This document shows positions 9,096 to 17,109 of a DNA stretch of 64,000 nt, piece by piece. The stretch covers positions 40,414 through 104,413 of the forward strand of contig LVBV01000012.1 of the NCBI GenBank assembly GCA_001604565.1, in the 5' to 3' direction. The translations under genes were made by a program, and so were the position numbers. Every line of letters starts with the position of its first letter. Positions within the stretch are counted from its first letter, which is position 1. The notes under the pieces were generated by a model. The model saw only the letters and a list, made by a program, of their open reading frames with translations. It ran no database searches and was not told the origin of the DNA. This DNA comes from Puniceicoccales bacterium Verruco_01. GTDB lineage: Bacteria > Verrucomicrobiota > Verrucomicrobiia > Opitutales > Oceanipulchritudinaceae.

Positions 9096-10500
9096 GATCA
9101 CACTGATCCTTCCGGCTGCCGCCGCTATTCTTGCGGCGGGTTGCAGCCTTGCGCCACGTTACGAACGCCCGCAGGAGGCGCTGCCTTCCTCCATGGGCCC
9201 CTCCGCCGTGGCGGATTCCGTCCGGCTCGACGCCTGGTGGACGCAGTTTAACGACCCGACGCTGACGAAGCTCGTGGAGAAGGCCCTTGCCGAAAATACG
9301 GACCTGCAGAAGGCGTACAACGGCGTGAAGGCCTCCCGTGCGGCCCTTGGTATCACGCGGGCGGATTACTTCCCCTCGCTCTCCGCCAACTCCTCGGACG
9401 CCCGCAAGGACACCTCCGACCGTCTCCTCACTCCGGGGCAGCCCGATCCGGCGAATCTCTTCTACCACTACGGCATGTTGAGCTACGAGGTGGATCTCTT
9501 CGGGCGCATCGCCTCCTCGAACAAAGCGGCGCGCGAGGACCTCCTCGGCAGCGAATACGGTGCCGCGAGCATGAAGAGCCTTGTCGCCGCGCAAACGGCC
9601 ATCACGTATTACAATCTCGTCGCCGCCCGCGAGCAGCTTGCGGTGACGCTCAAGAGCGTGGAGACGCGCCGCCGTTCGCTCAAGATTGTCGAGGACCGCT
9701 ACGCCGCCGGTTATGGAAACGATTCCGAACGCCAGCAGGCGGTCTCGGAACTGGCCAGCGCCGAGGCAACACTCCCCGACCTCAAGAAGTCGATCGCGAG
9801 CCTAGAATCCTCGCTGCGACTGCTCGTGGGCGAGGACGCCGCCGCCATCTGGAACGAGGCGCCGATCGGCGAGCTGCCGCAGGCCCTTCCGGAACCTCCG
9901 GAGGTGTCGTGGGACGTGACGCCCGCGTCGCTCCTCGACCGCAGGCCCGATGTGCTGTCGGCGGAGGCTTCCCTCAAGGCGGCCAACGCCCGCATCGGCG
10001 TCGCCCGCGCGCAGAGGCTGCCCTCCATCTCCATCTCGGCTATTCTTGGAACAAGCGACACCAAGTGGGACGGTCTCTTCGAGGGCCCCTCGCAGACATG
10101 GACGCTCTCCGGCAACCTCGCCGCGCCGATCTTCGACTTCGGTCGCAGCCGCAACCGAGTGAAGAGCGCCAAGGCTGCCGCCGAGGCCGCAGAGATCAAT
10201 TACCGCGCCGTGGTGCGAAACGCCTTTCTTGAATTGCGCAACGCCGCCACCGCCGCAGACCTTTCGCGCGAAAGCGTACTGGCCCGCGCGAAACAAGACG
10301 AGGCGTGGACGCGGAGTCTCGCGATCGCCGAGGAGCGCGCGAGGACCGGTTATGCCGACCCTCTGGAGCTTCTCGACGCCGAGCGCAGTCAGATGGCGGC
10401 GCAGCTCGCCCTTGTGAGTGCAAAGAGGGACCGCCTCGTCGCGGCGGTCAATCTCTGCCGGGCCCTTGGCGGCGGTTGGAGCGCTGCGGAAAAGAAGTAG
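9088..10500 (+). CDS. RND efflux outer-membrane lipoprotein, NodT/OprM family
   Basis: A 470-residue TolC-like channel for the pump. The N-terminus MRKITLILPAAAAILAAGC is a lipoprotein signal with the modified cysteine at residue 19, followed by APRYERP, typical of OprM-type factors. Internal duplication is visible: the two halves carry FGRIASSNKAAREDL and FGRSRNRVKSAKAAAEAAEINY, the paired coiled-coil entries of the family. The segment RRPDVLSAEASLKAANARIGVARA is the conserved middle signature. Its start overlaps the end of the transporter gene by eight bases (frame shifted), so translation is coupled. A strong terminator follows at 10523. Confidence 0.94.
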   Translation: MRKITLILPAAAAILAAGCSLAPRYERPQEALPSSMGPSAVADSVRLDAWWTQFNDPTLTKLVEKALAENTDLQKAYNGVKASRAALGITRADYFPSLSANSSDARKDTSDRLLTPGQPDPANLFYHYGMLSYEVDLFGRIASSNKAAREDLLGSEYGAASMKSLVAAQTAITYYNLVAAREQLAVTLKSVETRRRSLKIVEDRYAAGYGNDSERQQAVSELASAEATLPDLKKSIASLESSLRLLVGEDAAAIWNEAPIGELPQALPEPPEVSWDVTPASLLDRRPDVLSAEASLKAANARIGVARAQRLPSISISAILGTSDTKWDGLFEGPSQTWTLSGNLAAPIFDFGRSRNRVKSAKAAAEAAEINYRAVVRNAFLELRNAATAADLSRESVLARAKQDEAWTRSLAIAEERARTGYADPLELLDAERSQMAAQLALVSAKRDRLVAAVNLCRALGGGWSAAEKK

Positions 10501-10522
10501 GTTTGGGGCTCTGGATTGAATC

Positions 10523-10559
10523 AAAAAGGCGGGATACGCGTTGGTGTCCCGCCTTTTTT
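10523..10559 (+). terminator. Rho-independent terminator of the RND operon
   Basis: An 11-bp stem built on AGGCGGGA (10527-10534) and TCCCGCCT (10547-10554), with a short loop and a run of six T. It starts 22 bases after the outer-membrane channel stop, and closes the three-gene pump operon. Confidence 0.9.
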
Positions 10560-10641
10560 GTAAAGCCGGATAGTTCCACAAGCCGTCCGGAAGAGAATTT
10601 CCCCCATTCGGCCCCGCGTTCTTGACGCGAAGCAGCGACGG

Positions 10642-10663
10642 TTTGATTTTACGTTCAATCAAA
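10642..10663. promoter_or_regulatory. Inverted repeat upstream of the GH2 gene, possible operator
   Basis: TTTGATT (10642-10648) and AATCAAA (10657-10663) form perfect 7-base arms around an 8-base spacer, ending 14 bases before the GH2 start codon. Its position suits a repressor site controlled by sugar availability, but no cognate regulator is adjacent. Confidence 0.35.
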
Positions 10664-10677
10664 CACACCGGTCACCG

Positions 10678-13575
10678 ATGAAAAACCCCGTCGCCGCCCT
10701 TGTTCTCGCCATCTTTTTGTCCGTTGCAGCGCCCGCAGTCTCTTTCGCGAAAGAGACTGCGTCGATACTGGATCTATCCGGCACTTGGAGCTGTGTTCTG
10801 GACCCGAAAGGAGTCGGCGAAGGCGCGCAGTGGGGTAAGGGCTTTGCCGACGGTCAGCCCGTGACGCTTCCCGGCACGTTGGACGAGGCCGGGATCGGCT
10901 TTCCCAACGCTGACAAAAGCGACCAGCACCTCTACAAGCCCCTCGCCTACGAGGGCGCAGCGTGGTTTGAGCGCGAGGTTGTCATTCCCGCGGATTGGAC
11001 CGGGAAGCACGTGGAATTGACCCTCGAACGCAGCAAGGTGACGAAGGTATGGGTGAACGGTTCTTACGCGGGATCGAACGACCTCGTGTATGCGCACCAG
11101 TCCTTTGATGTCACGGCTTTCCTCAAGCCCGGCGAGACAAACCGCATCGTCCTCTGCGTGAACAACGATCCCGCGCTCGTTCCCGTGGCCGGTTCGCACG
11201 CCTACAGCCCCGACACGCAGACCAACTGGAACGGCGTCATCGGAAAGTTGCGACTGGAGGCGAAAAATCCGCTCCACATCACGTCGATCCGCGTGACACC
11301 GGATATCGGAAACGATGAATTTCTTGTGGAGACTCGTTTTTCAGAGGCCGTGCAGGAGGCTGCCGATTTGCAGTTGGTGGTTTCCGTTGTCGCGACAGAC
11401 GGCAGAGAAGCAAAAGAAGGTCTCATGGAGGAAAACGCCGATGACGAAGCGATTGCGGTTCTTGCCCCTTTCACGGTTGCGCACATTGGTGACGTTGCAT
11501 TCGGTGAGGCGTTCCGTGTGCCTTGTTCCGTGCCAAAGAAGACACTTTGGGATGACGAAACTCCTCATGTCACCACACTGAAGGTGGAATTGCTCAGGCC
11601 GGGGTCTTCATCGCGCATCCTTCTGGACTGGATTAACATTTCAACCGGTCTTCGCGACTTCAAGGCGACGCCGGACGGCTTCACGATCAACGGACGGAAA
11701 GTGACGTTGCGGGGCAAGCACGACGCCTGCGTCTTCCCGCTCACGGCGCATCCGCCGATGGACAAGGAGAGCTGGCTAAGCTACTTCCGGGTTTACAAGG
11801 AGTGGGGCCTGAACCACATGCGCTGCCACACGTGGACTCCGCCGGAAGCCGCCTTCGAAGCTGCCGACGAGCTTGGCATCTATATCGAGTGCGAGCTTCC
11901 CATCTGGTGGGGCCTCGACTTCAAGGACCCGAAACAGTTCGACTACATGGTGAAGCTGGGTGAGGCGATTCTGGACGACTACGGCAATCACCCGTCCTTC
12001 GTGATGTTCGCCCTCGGTAACGAAATTTCCAAGGAGCGCGAGGACCTGAAGAGGATGGTCGATCTTCTGCGCGCGCATGATCCCCGGCTTCTCTACGCGC
12101 AGGGGATGAACAACCGGCTCTGGGATCCCTCCTATGCCGAGGGCGACGACTTCTGGGGCGGCTTCCGCACCGGGCCGATACAGGCGGACGGTTCCACAGA
12201 CACGCGGTGCTCCGTGTCGTATCTGGATTCGAACGGCGTCGGCGGCCTTCTAAACCAGAACCGTCCCTCGACAAACTTCAATTTCGACAAGGCGCTCGAA
12301 CGCTCGCCCGTGCCGTTCTCGGGCTTCGAGGTCGGCCAGTATCAGGTGTTCCCGAACTTCACGGAGCTGCCGAAATACACGGGTGTGCTGAAGCCCCTGA
12401 ACCTTGAGATGTACCGCGACCGGCTCGAAAAGACCGGGATGCTGAATCAGGCGCAGGACTTCTTCCGCGCGTCGGGGGCGCTCAGCGTCCTCTGCTACCG
12501 CGCGGACATCGAGGCGATGCTGCGCACTCGCCGCTTCGCCGCTTTCAACCTTCTGGACCTGCAGGACTATCCAGGGCAGGGGACGGCACTCGTCGGCATG
12601 CTGGATGCCTTCATGGCGAGCAAGGGCCTGATTCAGCCGGACGAGTGGCGCAAATTCTGTTCCGACACGGTGCTCCTCGCGGAACTGCCGCAATTCTCCT
12701 GGGCGAATACGGAGACCTTCACGGCAAAGGTGGACCTGCGTAACGACGGACCGCGCGACTTCTCCGAAAGCCGCATTCTCTGGAAGATTGCCGATGATGC
12801 GCAGAATCGCGTTCTGGCCTCGGGAGAAGTCGCGATCGACGCTCCTGCGCACTCCGGGCTGATCCGCAGTCCCGGGACGATCTCCGTTCCCCTTGCGGGC
12901 CTTGTGAAGGCTCCGGCCAAGCTGACCCTTTTCCTCGAAACGGACGCTGGCGATGTCTCGACGAGTTACCCGGTCTGGGTCTATCCGCCTGCCGGGAAGG
13001 TTGCCGTGCCGGACGACGTGATCGTGGCGGAGAAACTGACGGACGCCGTGGCGAAGGCCCTCGAAAACGGCGCGCACGTGCTGCTTCTGCCCAAGGCCGA
13101 GGCGGTGGAGGTGCATTCCGTCCCGATGCAGTTCATTTCCGAATTCTGGAACTGGCAGATGTTCACGAGCCTTGCCGAGCAGTTCAAGGGACCGAAGTCG
13201 CCCGGGACGCTGGGCCTCTTGATCGACGAAAAGAGTCCGGCCTTTGCGCAGTTTCCGACGAGCTTCCACACGGATTACCAGTGGTGGCCCATGTGCCAGA
13301 ATTCCCGCGCGCTGATCCTCGACGACTTCCCGGGCTACCGGCCAATCGCGCAGGCAATCGATAACATCGCGAGGGATCATCGCCTAGGTCTCATTTCCGA
13401 GTTCAGGGTGGGGAAGGGCGCCGTGCTCGTCATGGCCTGCGACCTGCCCTCCCTCGCGGAAAAATTCCCCGAGGCGCGGCAACTCTACGCGAGCCTCCTC
13501 GCCTACGCGGCGTCCGGCAAATTCGCGCCGCAGACGGAAGTGACGGTGGAGAAGCTGCGGGGACTAGGGCTGTAG
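10678..13575 (+). CDS. Secreted glycoside hydrolase family 2 protein (beta-galactosidase/glucuronidase-like)
   Basis: A 965-residue exported enzyme. The signal peptide is residues 1-24 (ending VSFA). The GH2 jelly-roll sugar-binding domain covers about 30-195 (DLSGTWSC, LPGTLDEAG, AWFEREVVIP, VWVNGSYAG). An immunoglobulin-like sandwich follows, then the TIM barrel from about 330 (INGRKVTLRGKHDAC). The acid/base glutamate is most likely E449 in ALGNEIS, and the nucleophile E551 in SGFEVGQYQVFPNF. About 330 C-terminal residues form accessory beta domains. The GFEVGQ context differs from classical LacZ, so the natural glycan is uncertain (galactoside, glucuronide or rhamnose-linked substrate). 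It is a single gene between the pump terminator and a decayed locus. The start ATG gives the signal peptide directly. Confidence 0.88.
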   Translation: MKNPVAALVLAIFLSVAAPAVSFAKETASILDLSGTWSCVLDPKGVGEGAQWGKGFADGQPVTLPGTLDEAGIGFPNADKSDQHLYKPLAYEGAAWFEREVVIPADWTGKHVELTLERSKVTKVWVNGSYAGSNDLVYAHQSFDVTAFLKPGETNRIVLCVNNDPALVPVAGSHAYSPDTQTNWNGVIGKLRLEAKNPLHITSIRVTPDIGNDEFLVETRFSEAVQEAADLQLVVSVVATDGREAKEGLMEENADDEAIAVLAPFTVAHIGDVAFGEAFRVPCSVPKKTLWDDETPHVTTLKVELLRPGSSSRILLDWINISTGLRDFKATPDGFTINGRKVTLRGKHDACVFPLTAHPPMDKESWLSYFRVYKEWGLNHMRCHTWTPPEAAFEAADELGIYIECELPIWWGLDFKDPKQFDYMVKLGEAILDDYGNHPSFVMFALGNEISKEREDLKRMVDLLRAHDPRLLYAQGMNNRLWDPSYAEGDDFWGGFRTGPIQADGSTDTRCSVSYLDSNGVGGLLNQNRPSTNFNFDKALERSPVPFSGFEVGQYQVFPNFTELPKYTGVLKPLNLEMYRDRLEKTGMLNQAQDFFRASGALSVLCYRADIEAMLRTRRFAAFNLLDLQDYPGQGTALVGMLDAFMASKGLIQPDEWRKFCSDTVLLAELPQFSWANTETFTAKVDLRNDGPRDFSESRILWKIADDAQNRVLASGEVAIDAPAHSGLIRSPGTISVPLAGLVKAPAKLTLFLETDAGDVSTSYPVWVYPPAGKVAVPDDVIVAEKLTDAVAKALENGAHVLLLPKAEAVEVHSVPMQFISEFWNWQMFTSLAEQFKGPKSPGTLGLLIDEKSPAFAQFPTSFHTDYQWWPMCQNSRALILDDFPGYRPIAQAIDNIARDHRLGLISEFRVGKGAVLVMACDLPSLAEKFPEARQLYASLLAYAASGKFAPQTEVTVEKLRGLGL

Positions 13576-13845
13576 AAATCACTGCGCTTTCATTTTTTCG
13601 CGATTTCTGCTTAGAATCATCCGGGCTCCCGCGTAATCCGTCAGTGCGTCCCAATTCCGGGACGCCGAAACATAAGGCCACCTCGAACAACTTTGATTTC
13701 TGCTACGAACGGTCTTTGTGGCGGCTGGCTGCGTTTCGGAAGTTCGCCGTATTTCATCCAATACTGCTCACTTCCGAAGCCTTGCCATCCATCCGCAAAT
13801 CGCGTTCTCGCGACGAAACCAGTTGTTTGAGGTGGCCATAAGCGG

Positions 13846-14169
13846 ATGATATCCCAACCTGTCAGCGAATCCCCCGACTGGACCGCCGAGATGGCGCGCC
13901 GTCACGACCAGCCCCTGCGGCGCTACGCATATAGCCTCTGTCGCAACTGGGACGTGGCGGGCGACGCCGTGCAAAACACGTGGCTGCGCTTCTACCGCGC
14001 TGCCCGCAGCGAGGTGGAGCCGAAGATCCGGGCGTGGCTCTTCCTTGTCTGTCGCAGGCAGGTTGTGGACTACCTCCGCCGGAAAGGACGGATGCTTACG
14101 GACAATATTGACGACGGGATCGCGGGAGCCGACGCCGCGTCTTCGTCCGCAATATCTCCGGGAACATGA
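13846..14169 (+). pseudogene. Truncated ECF RNA polymerase sigma factor (region 2 only)
   Basis: The frame gives 107 residues. Residues about 10-85 match sigma-70 region 2: RHDQPLRRYAYSLCRNWDVAGDAVQNTWLRFYRA, then IRAWLFLVCRRQVVDYLRRKGR. Region 4, needed for -35 recognition in ECF factors, is missing. After AGADAASSS the frame runs into sequence that, in another frame, encodes a YfbK-type protein, and it stops at 14169. In many genomes an ECF sigma gene sits just upstream of yfbK, so a deletion that joined the two is the simplest explanation. The 270 bases upstream (13576-13845) hold no gene I can recognise. Confidence 0.75.
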
Positions 14170-14697
14170 TCACCATCGCCAAGGATGTGAAGATTCAGGT
14201 GGAGGCGCAGGACTTTAACGACGACAAGAAGGACGCGGGCGAGATCGGCGGGCCACAGCGTGACCGCCTTCTACGAGGTGATCCCCGTCGGAGTCAAGTG
14301 GGAGGAGCCCGCAACCGTGGACGCCCTCAAGTAACAGAAGAATCAGCCGGACAAGGCGGTCTCCGCAACGTCCCCTGACGAGATGCTGACCGTCAAGGTG
14401 CGCTACAAGGCCCCGGACGGTGACGTTAGTCGCAAGCTGGAATTCCCCTTCGCCACAAAGAGCGTGACGACGTGGGACAAGGCGGATGCCAACACGCGCT
14501 TTGCCGCGGCGGTGGCGCTCTTCGGGATGGAACTGCGCAGGAGCCCGAATGCCGGGAGCGGGAGCCTCGCGATGGCGAAGAACCTCGCCGCGCAGGCTCT
14601 CGGGGTGCATACGGACGAAGAGCGCATCCAGCTCCTCGAACTCATCCGCAAGGCCGAGAAGGCGCGGGAGAAGTCTGAGAAGAGCGAAGATAAGTAG
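14136..14697 (+). pseudogene. Remnant of a YfbK-type von Willebrand factor A protein (C-terminal DUF3520 region)
   Basis: In the frame through 14139, the sequence reads VFVRNISGNMITIAKDVKIQVE, the YfbK signature that normally precedes FNP. It then jumps to AQDFNDDKKDAGEIG, so about 20 codons are missing. Near 14247-14252 the frame shifts (two bases fewer than needed for GAGHSVTA) and continues as GHSVTAFYEVIPVGVKWEEP. A TAA at 14332-14334 interrupts it where a tyrosine codon is expected (DALK-stop-QKNQPDK). The rest, from MLTVKVRYKAPDGD to RIQLLELIRKAEK, matches the YfbK C-terminus. The VWA domain itself is gone. Several independent lesions make this a pseudogene rather than a sequencing slip. 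Confidence 0.78.
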
Positions 14698-14723
14698 CTC
14701 GCGTCCGCGCGGTGCCGGACAAG

Positions 14724-14753
14724 AGGGCGGGGGAGAGATTCCTCCGCCCTTTT
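14724..14753 (+). terminator. Rho-independent terminator after the YfbK remnant
   Basis: AGGGCGG (14724-14730) pairs with CCGCCCT (14744-14750), extended inward by GGGA/TTCC-type pairs around a short loop, and is followed by TTTT. It sits 27 bases after the stop of the remnant, and probably served the intact locus. Confidence 0.75.
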
Positions 14754-14773
14754 CGTGTCCTCGGGCGACGGGT

Positions 14774-17104
14774 TTATTTGCCGCTGGCCGGTTGCGGAGC
14801 GGACTTTTCCCCGGCGGCGTTCATGTAGATGAGGACGCGGTCGTGAATCAGAAGGACCAGATCGCTCCGTCCGTCGTGATTCAAGTCTCCCATCAGCATC
14901 TCGCGCGGTTCCAGAGTGTTGTTCTGTCGGTTCTGCGCGTGACCGTTCTCGTCAAAGACGATGAAGTGCATCTCACTCTCGAAGGGTTTGTCCGGCGCGG
15001 GTCTTGCAAGAATGTCCAACAGGTTTTCCCGTCCGTCCGCGCCCACGATCTCGTCCTCGCCGTCGCCCGTCAGGTCGCCGGAGAGGATCATTCCGTAGCG
15101 AACGCCGTCCAGGTCCGTCTCGTAAGCAGGGAATTTCTGTTTGCGCGTCCACGACGGGACGGCAAGGGGCGAAATGCTGATGCGGTCCGCACTCGTTGCC
15201 AGAAGAACGCGCCCCGCCCGGCCCCCGAAGTCGGCAAGACACATGCCGTCCACCGCGTTCTGCGAAGGCCAGTCGAGCGTCTCGCGCGTGCGGAAGATCT
15301 TGTCCGCGCCGTCCTGGGTGAGCAGTTCCATGCGGTTGGCCGCCGAATCGTAAAAGACTAGACTCAGCTTTCCACCGAGCCGGAGGAAAACCGGGCCGAC
15401 GACGTCCGCCTCCGGGTTCTGGGCATTGTACTGTTCAGCCACTTCGAGGGCGCCGTCCGCCTTGAGGCGCAGCGCGCGCACGAAACCCGTGCCGCCAGCG
15501 AGGATCTCGGCAACGCTGTCGCCGTCCACGTCGAAATACCCGATTTTGCTCGCCGAAAGCCCGGCCATGCAACTGGTCCGGACGGAGGAATCCGTTGCTT
15601 TTTCCTCAATGCCATCTTTCGTGCAGGCAAAAATGCGCACGGGTTCCTTCTGCGCGAAGAGAAAGAGAGCCATGCGCCCGCCGGGCAGTATGGGGGCGGC
15701 AAGGATCGTGTCGGGCTTGCGTTTCACCTGGTCGAGCGTGGTGCTGACGGACTTTTTCCATTCCCCGTCCGGATTCTGGGTGAGTAGCGAGAGAACGTAA
15801 TCGTCCCCCACCTTTTCCAGCAGGGCGATGGAGGAGCCTTCGCCGGTAAAGTTGCCTGTCGCGGCGGAGATGAGCTTGCCGGACGTGGAAAGGGATCTTG
15901 GAAGGCCGAAGCGTCCGTTCGCATAGGAAATGATCCCCGCCAGATCCTCGCCAGAGCTCAATGCCAAGAGGCTGTCCGGCATCCCGGGAGTCCGCAGGGT
16001 GACAAGAGTGGAAATCTTCGAGTAACTAGGGAAGGAAACTGCCTCGTCAAAGTCCCCTTCGGCATTCTGGCGCAGGAGGCGGATCTCGGCCTTCGTGGGA
16101 TTGGCCGTGGCGATGTCCACGTCGCCGTCGCCGTCGAAATCGCCATAGGCGTAGAGCGTCCCCTGACGGGCTCCGCCCGCAGCATAGTCGCGTCTCTGAA
16201 GAGTTGCGAGCGATTCGGGAACCGAGCCTGAGTTCTCGATCGTGAAGAAGATGACGTTCCGCGTGAGGCCGTCGATCGTGGCGAAGAAGGACCCGTCCCC
16301 ACCTCGAACCTCCGCAAGGCAGAGGGACCCTACGGAGAGCGGGAAGCCGATTTCCGGACCGAAACGTCCTGGCGTCTGCTGCAGGCGCATGGAAAGGCGC
16401 CGGAAGCGGTCGCTTCCGCAAAGGAAGAGAAGGTCACTCCAGCCGTCGCGGTTTACATCCGCTACGGCAAGATCGCCCGCCTGCCCCACGGCAAGACGGT
16501 AGCGGCGCGGTTCTTCCATCACCCCCTTGTTGCCCTGACGGAAGAAGAGGATCTCGTCATCAGTCATAACAAGCAGATCCGTGCGTCCGTCGCCATCCAT
16601 GTCGCGCGCGATGAGGGTTTCGCCCCACTGCTTGGGCTTGAAGTTCGTGTATGTCCACGACTGGTCCCATGAACCGTCGGGGGCCTGATAGCGGAGTGTG
16701 AGGGGTACGAGCCCCCCCGTGAAGGCGATGTCGGTCCTGCCGTCGCCGTTCAGGTCCCCGAGCGCAAGATCGTAGCCGAACCCTCCCATCGGAACGCTGT
16801 CATGCCAGAAGGAGGCGTCCTCCAGCACGGGTTCCCAGCGGCTGCGCTTGAGGGCGCGGCGTTCCTTGTGGCGCGGATTGTCCGGGTTGTTTTGGAAGAG
16901 CAGCTCGACCTTGCCCGAGTCGTTGTCGATCATGGCAAGATCGGTACGTCCGTCCCCGTCCACATCCGCCAGGCGTAGCGCCTGCGTGTTCCAGTCCATC
17001 TTGATCACCTCGGGGCCGGTGAGGTTGACCGGCTCCGAAGCGGATGAGACGTTGGCAATCGTGGCGAGAAGACTCGTCAGCGCGGGCAGGGATCGCAACC
17101 TCAC
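14774..17104 (-). CDS. Secreted FG-GAP/VCBS repeat beta-propeller protein
   Basis: A 776-residue exported protein with signal peptide MRLRSLPALTSLLATIANVSSAS. At least eight calcium-loop repeats are visible, spread from residue about 45 to 755: ADVDGDGRTD, GDLNGDGRTD, RDMDGDGRTD, ADVNRDGWSD, GDFDGDGDVD, FDVDGDSVAE, GDLTGDGEDE and GDLNHDGRSD. This spacing fits one or two beta-propellers of integrin-alpha type. The start is GTG at 17104, preceded by GAAGGA about nine bases upstream, overlapping the end of the previous gene's coding region. It is the last gene of the aroK operon (five bases after its neighbour). Function is unknown: binding or scaffold outside the inner membrane is inferred. Confidence 0.85.
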   Translation of the reverse strand: MRLRSLPALTSLLATIANVSSASEPVNLTGPEVIKMDWNTQALRLADVDGDGRTDLAMIDNDSGKVELLFQNNPDNPRHKERRALKRSRWEPVLEDASFWHDSVPMGGFGYDLALGDLNGDGRTDIAFTGGLVPLTLRYQAPDGSWDQSWTYTNFKPKQWGETLIARDMDGDGRTDLLVMTDDEILFFRQGNKGVMEEPRRYRLAVGQAGDLAVADVNRDGWSDLLFLCGSDRFRRLSMRLQQTPGRFGPEIGFPLSVGSLCLAEVRGGDGSFFATIDGLTRNVIFFTIENSGSVPESLATLQRRDYAAGGARQGTLYAYGDFDGDGDVDIATANPTKAEIRLLRQNAEGDFDEAVSFPSYSKISTLVTLRTPGMPDSLLALSSGEDLAGIISYANGRFGLPRSLSTSGKLISAATGNFTGEGSSIALLEKVGDDYVLSLLTQNPDGEWKKSVSTTLDQVKRKPDTILAAPILPGGRMALFLFAQKEPVRIFACTKDGIEEKATDSSVRTSCMAGLSASKIGYFDVDGDSVAEILAGGTGFVRALRLKADGALEVAEQYNAQNPEADVVGPVFLRLGGKLSLVFYDSAANRMELLTQDGADKIFRTRETLDWPSQNAVDGMCLADFGGRAGRVLLATSADRISISPLAVPSWTRKQKFPAYETDLDGVRYGMILSGDLTGDGEDEIVGADGRENLLDILARPAPDKPFESEMHFIVFDENGHAQNRQNNTLEPREMLMGDLNHDGRSDLVLLIHDRVLIYMNAAGEKSAPQPASGK

Positions 17105-17109
17105 AGGCT

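Noticed and set aside
3998..10500. TatD, TetR and efflux genes as an unusual defence system
   Set aside because: The TetR-pump arrangement is a classical efflux locus, and TatD is a common neighbour. No defence-specific domain is present.
13573..13609. Terminator after the GH2 gene (AGAAATC ... GATTTCT)
   Set aside because: The arms pair, but the T run lies in the loop and the stem is AT-rich with a large loop. Not convincing.
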